From Prototheca cutis (lineage: Eukaryota > Chlorophyta > Trebouxiophyceae > Chlorellales > Chlorellaceae), in NCBI GenBank assembly GCA_002897115.2, contig BCIH01000002.1, forward strand, positions 1,258,904-1,291,611: DNA of 32,708 nt. Reading direction: 5' to 3'. Both the position numbers and the translations under genes were made by a program. Positions 31,313-32,708 of the stretch are shown here, piece by piece. Every line of letters begins with the position of its first letter. The first letter of the stretch is position 1. The notes beneath the pieces were generated by a model. That model worked only from the letters and a program-made list of their open reading frames with translations. It was not told the DNA's origin and searched no databases.

Positions 31313-32041
31313 CAGTGGTGTCATGCTTGTGGATGCCCAGCCGCGCATGACTTGTCGACCCGCCCATTGAACCCCCACCTCGTCTCGGATACAGACTGCG
31401 CAGCCTTTGAGCTTTCCTAATACGACGCGATGGTCGCTGCGGGCGTGCGTTGACCCTGACATCCCAGTCAGACTCTGAGCAGCAGTGCTCGGGAAACCCT
31501 AAGACCCCGCACCGATACACCCTGCCCTCCCCAATCTGCATGACCCCCACCAATCACCCAACTGCCACGCCTCAACTCCCATTATCTCACATGACACCAC
31601 TGGGGCCAGCAAGCACCTCGTGTCATCCATGGCACTTGTTGGGATGCAAAGCATCCTGGCCTGGCACGATGACATCCGCCAACCACACCTATGCCCTCGC
31701 TTCGATGCCAGCATGCACAAGACGGATACTTTTGAGAAAGCACGCTTTTATTGATTGATTTCATCCGTGATCCTTCACTCACCTGTAAGTTGTTGGACAG
31801 AATGACCGGAGAGGAGACAAGGCCATGCCACTGCTCCTGGGACAGAGCCGTTCTGATCAGGGTCGAGTCCCACCTCCCCACTGGATCCAGGCTGGGCGTT
31901 TCCCTCTGGAACGAATTCGGCAACTTTACATGTCTTTCACGCGCGAGGGATACATGCCGCACATGTATGGCATTGCACGATAATTTGTTCGTTATATATA
32001 TATATATTTTTTATTTTTAGTGCCGCAGGGCTTGCGGCAGG
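31313..32041 (+). promoter_or_regulatory. 3' UTR of coiled-coil gene and KIN17 promoter
   Basis: About 730 bases without a supported gene. TGTAA at 31784-31788 could end the coiled-coil transcript, although it is 470 bases from the stop. An alternating TA run (about 31993-32007) followed by T-rich DNA ends about 20 bases before the KIN17 start codon. It could be a TATA element with a very short 5' UTR, or the pyrimidine tract of a 5' UTR intron ending in tttttag (32014-32020). Confidence 0.45.
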
Positions 32042-32595
32042 ATGGGGAAGCATGGTGCGTGCCGATAAAGTGATCCCTGTGGTTTGCGTTGGTCTGCTGG
32101 GTGCACGGCTGACCCCCTCTCTGTGCAACTCTTCTCAACTTTGACAACGACGCTGTTGTCGCAGATTTCATGTCGCCCAAGGCCATCGCGAACCGGATCA
32201 AGGCCAAGGGCCTGATGAAGCTGCGGTGGTACTGCCAGATGTGCGGCAAGTCTTGCCGGGACGAGAACGGGTTCAAGTGCCACCTCACCTCCGATTCCCA
32301 CCGGCGCCAGATGGAGATCTTTGGTCAGGCCCCCGACAAGGTGGTGGAGGAGTTTAGCGAGCAGTTTGAATCCAGCTTTTTGGAGCACCTGAGGCGCGCC
32401 CACCCCCACAGCCGCGTGGCCGCCAACGTGGTCTACAACGAATTCATTGCCGACCGGGACCACATCCACATGAACTCCACCAAGTGGCTCACGCTATCAG
32501 ACTTTGTTAAGTATCTGGGCAAGCACGGCATTTGCCGCGTGGAGGAAACGCCAAAGGGATGGTTCATAAGCCTCATCCAACGTGACCCCAACGAG
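32042..32595 (+). CDS. KIN17: KIN17 DNA/RNA-binding zinc-finger protein, 5' part
   Basis: Conserved nuclear protein linked to DNA replication, repair and pre-mRNA splicing. Exon 1 is only 13 bases (32042-32054, MGKH plus one base) and exon 2 is 32165-32595; together they encode the first 148 residues, ending in a consensus donor at 32596, and the gene runs out of the window. Visible motifs are DFMSPKAIANRIKAKGLMK, the C2H2-type finger WYCQMCGKSC to FKCHLTSDSH, and the KIN17 winged-helix region (VVYNEFIADRDHIHMNSTKW, VEETPKGWFI). All align without gaps to the human N-terminus as recalled, where the protein begins MGKSDF. The coiled region and C-terminal KOW/SH3-like domain are missing because of the window edge. 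Confidence 0.93.
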
Positions 32596-32667
32596 GTGTG
32601 TTTGGGGGGGCCCGTGATGTTATTGTTCCCGTGCTTGCCGCCGTGCTTTCCAAACAGCAGTAACAAC

Positions 32668-32669
<2 letters not shown>

Positions 32670-32708
<39 letters not shown>
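32670..32708. repeat. Poly-C run at window edge
   Basis: Thirty-nine C close the window, inside the second intron of KIN17. With the poly-G start and the two internal poly-C tracts, this suggests that assembly contigs of this genome break at such tracts. Confidence 0.9.

Noticed and set aside
1..32708. CRISPR arrays, tRNA or rRNA genes, bacterial operons
   Set aside because: No regularly spaced repeats, no tRNA or rRNA signature seen, and the spliced genes show eukaryotic nuclear DNA.

Overview
The window is nuclear DNA from a unicellular green alga. Genes are GC-rich and broken by short GT-AG introns of roughly 100-280 bases. Several genes carry plant-type features: a lambda-like Cys glutathione transferase, a plant-type dihydropyrimidine dehydrogenase with a transit-peptide-like leader, and a glutathione synthetase. 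TGTAA, the usual green-algal polyadenylation signal, follows several genes. The style fits a trebouxiophyte of the Chlorella/Auxenochlorella/Prototheca group; this placement is an inference from gene style, not a search result. Isolated N bases occur throughout, and the window both starts (poly-G) and ends (poly-C) in a homopolymer, so the edges look like assembly breaks.

Layout. 1-3090: two diverged copies of one repeat (about 82-470 and 2277-2920) flank a five-exon SNAP-25-type SNARE gene on the minus strand. The second copy carries a broken reading frame whose end resembles a TnpB/Fanzor-type nuclease. 3092-8061 (+): a short ORF with an ELM2-like motif, then a FAN/NSMAF-like BEACH-WD40 gene in the same frame after one TGA. 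8418-12443 (+): two tandem seven-exon glutathione S-transferase genes with identical exon sizes, one with Cys and one with Ser at the catalytic position. 12444-14199: about 1.75 kb without a gene I can support. 14200-16245 (-): a TPR plus J-domain co-chaperone, head to head with glutathione synthetase (16936-18887, +). 19287-21659 (+): a type II membrane beta-1,3-galactosyltransferase with a long Ala-rich tail. 22682-25507 (-): a receptor-like pseudokinase. 25904-28150 (-): dihydropyrimidine dehydrogenase. 29006-31312 (+): an unrecognised coiled-coil protein. 32042 to the edge (+): the first two exons of KIN17.

How the genes work together. Most are unrelated housekeeping genes. The exception is a glutathione neighbourhood: two GSTs and glutathione synthetase lie within about 10.5 kb, with a J-domain co-chaperone between them. 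Exon structures were built by hand from splice consensus, reading-frame phase and recalled family sequences. Every model closes in frame, but none has been checked against transcripts.
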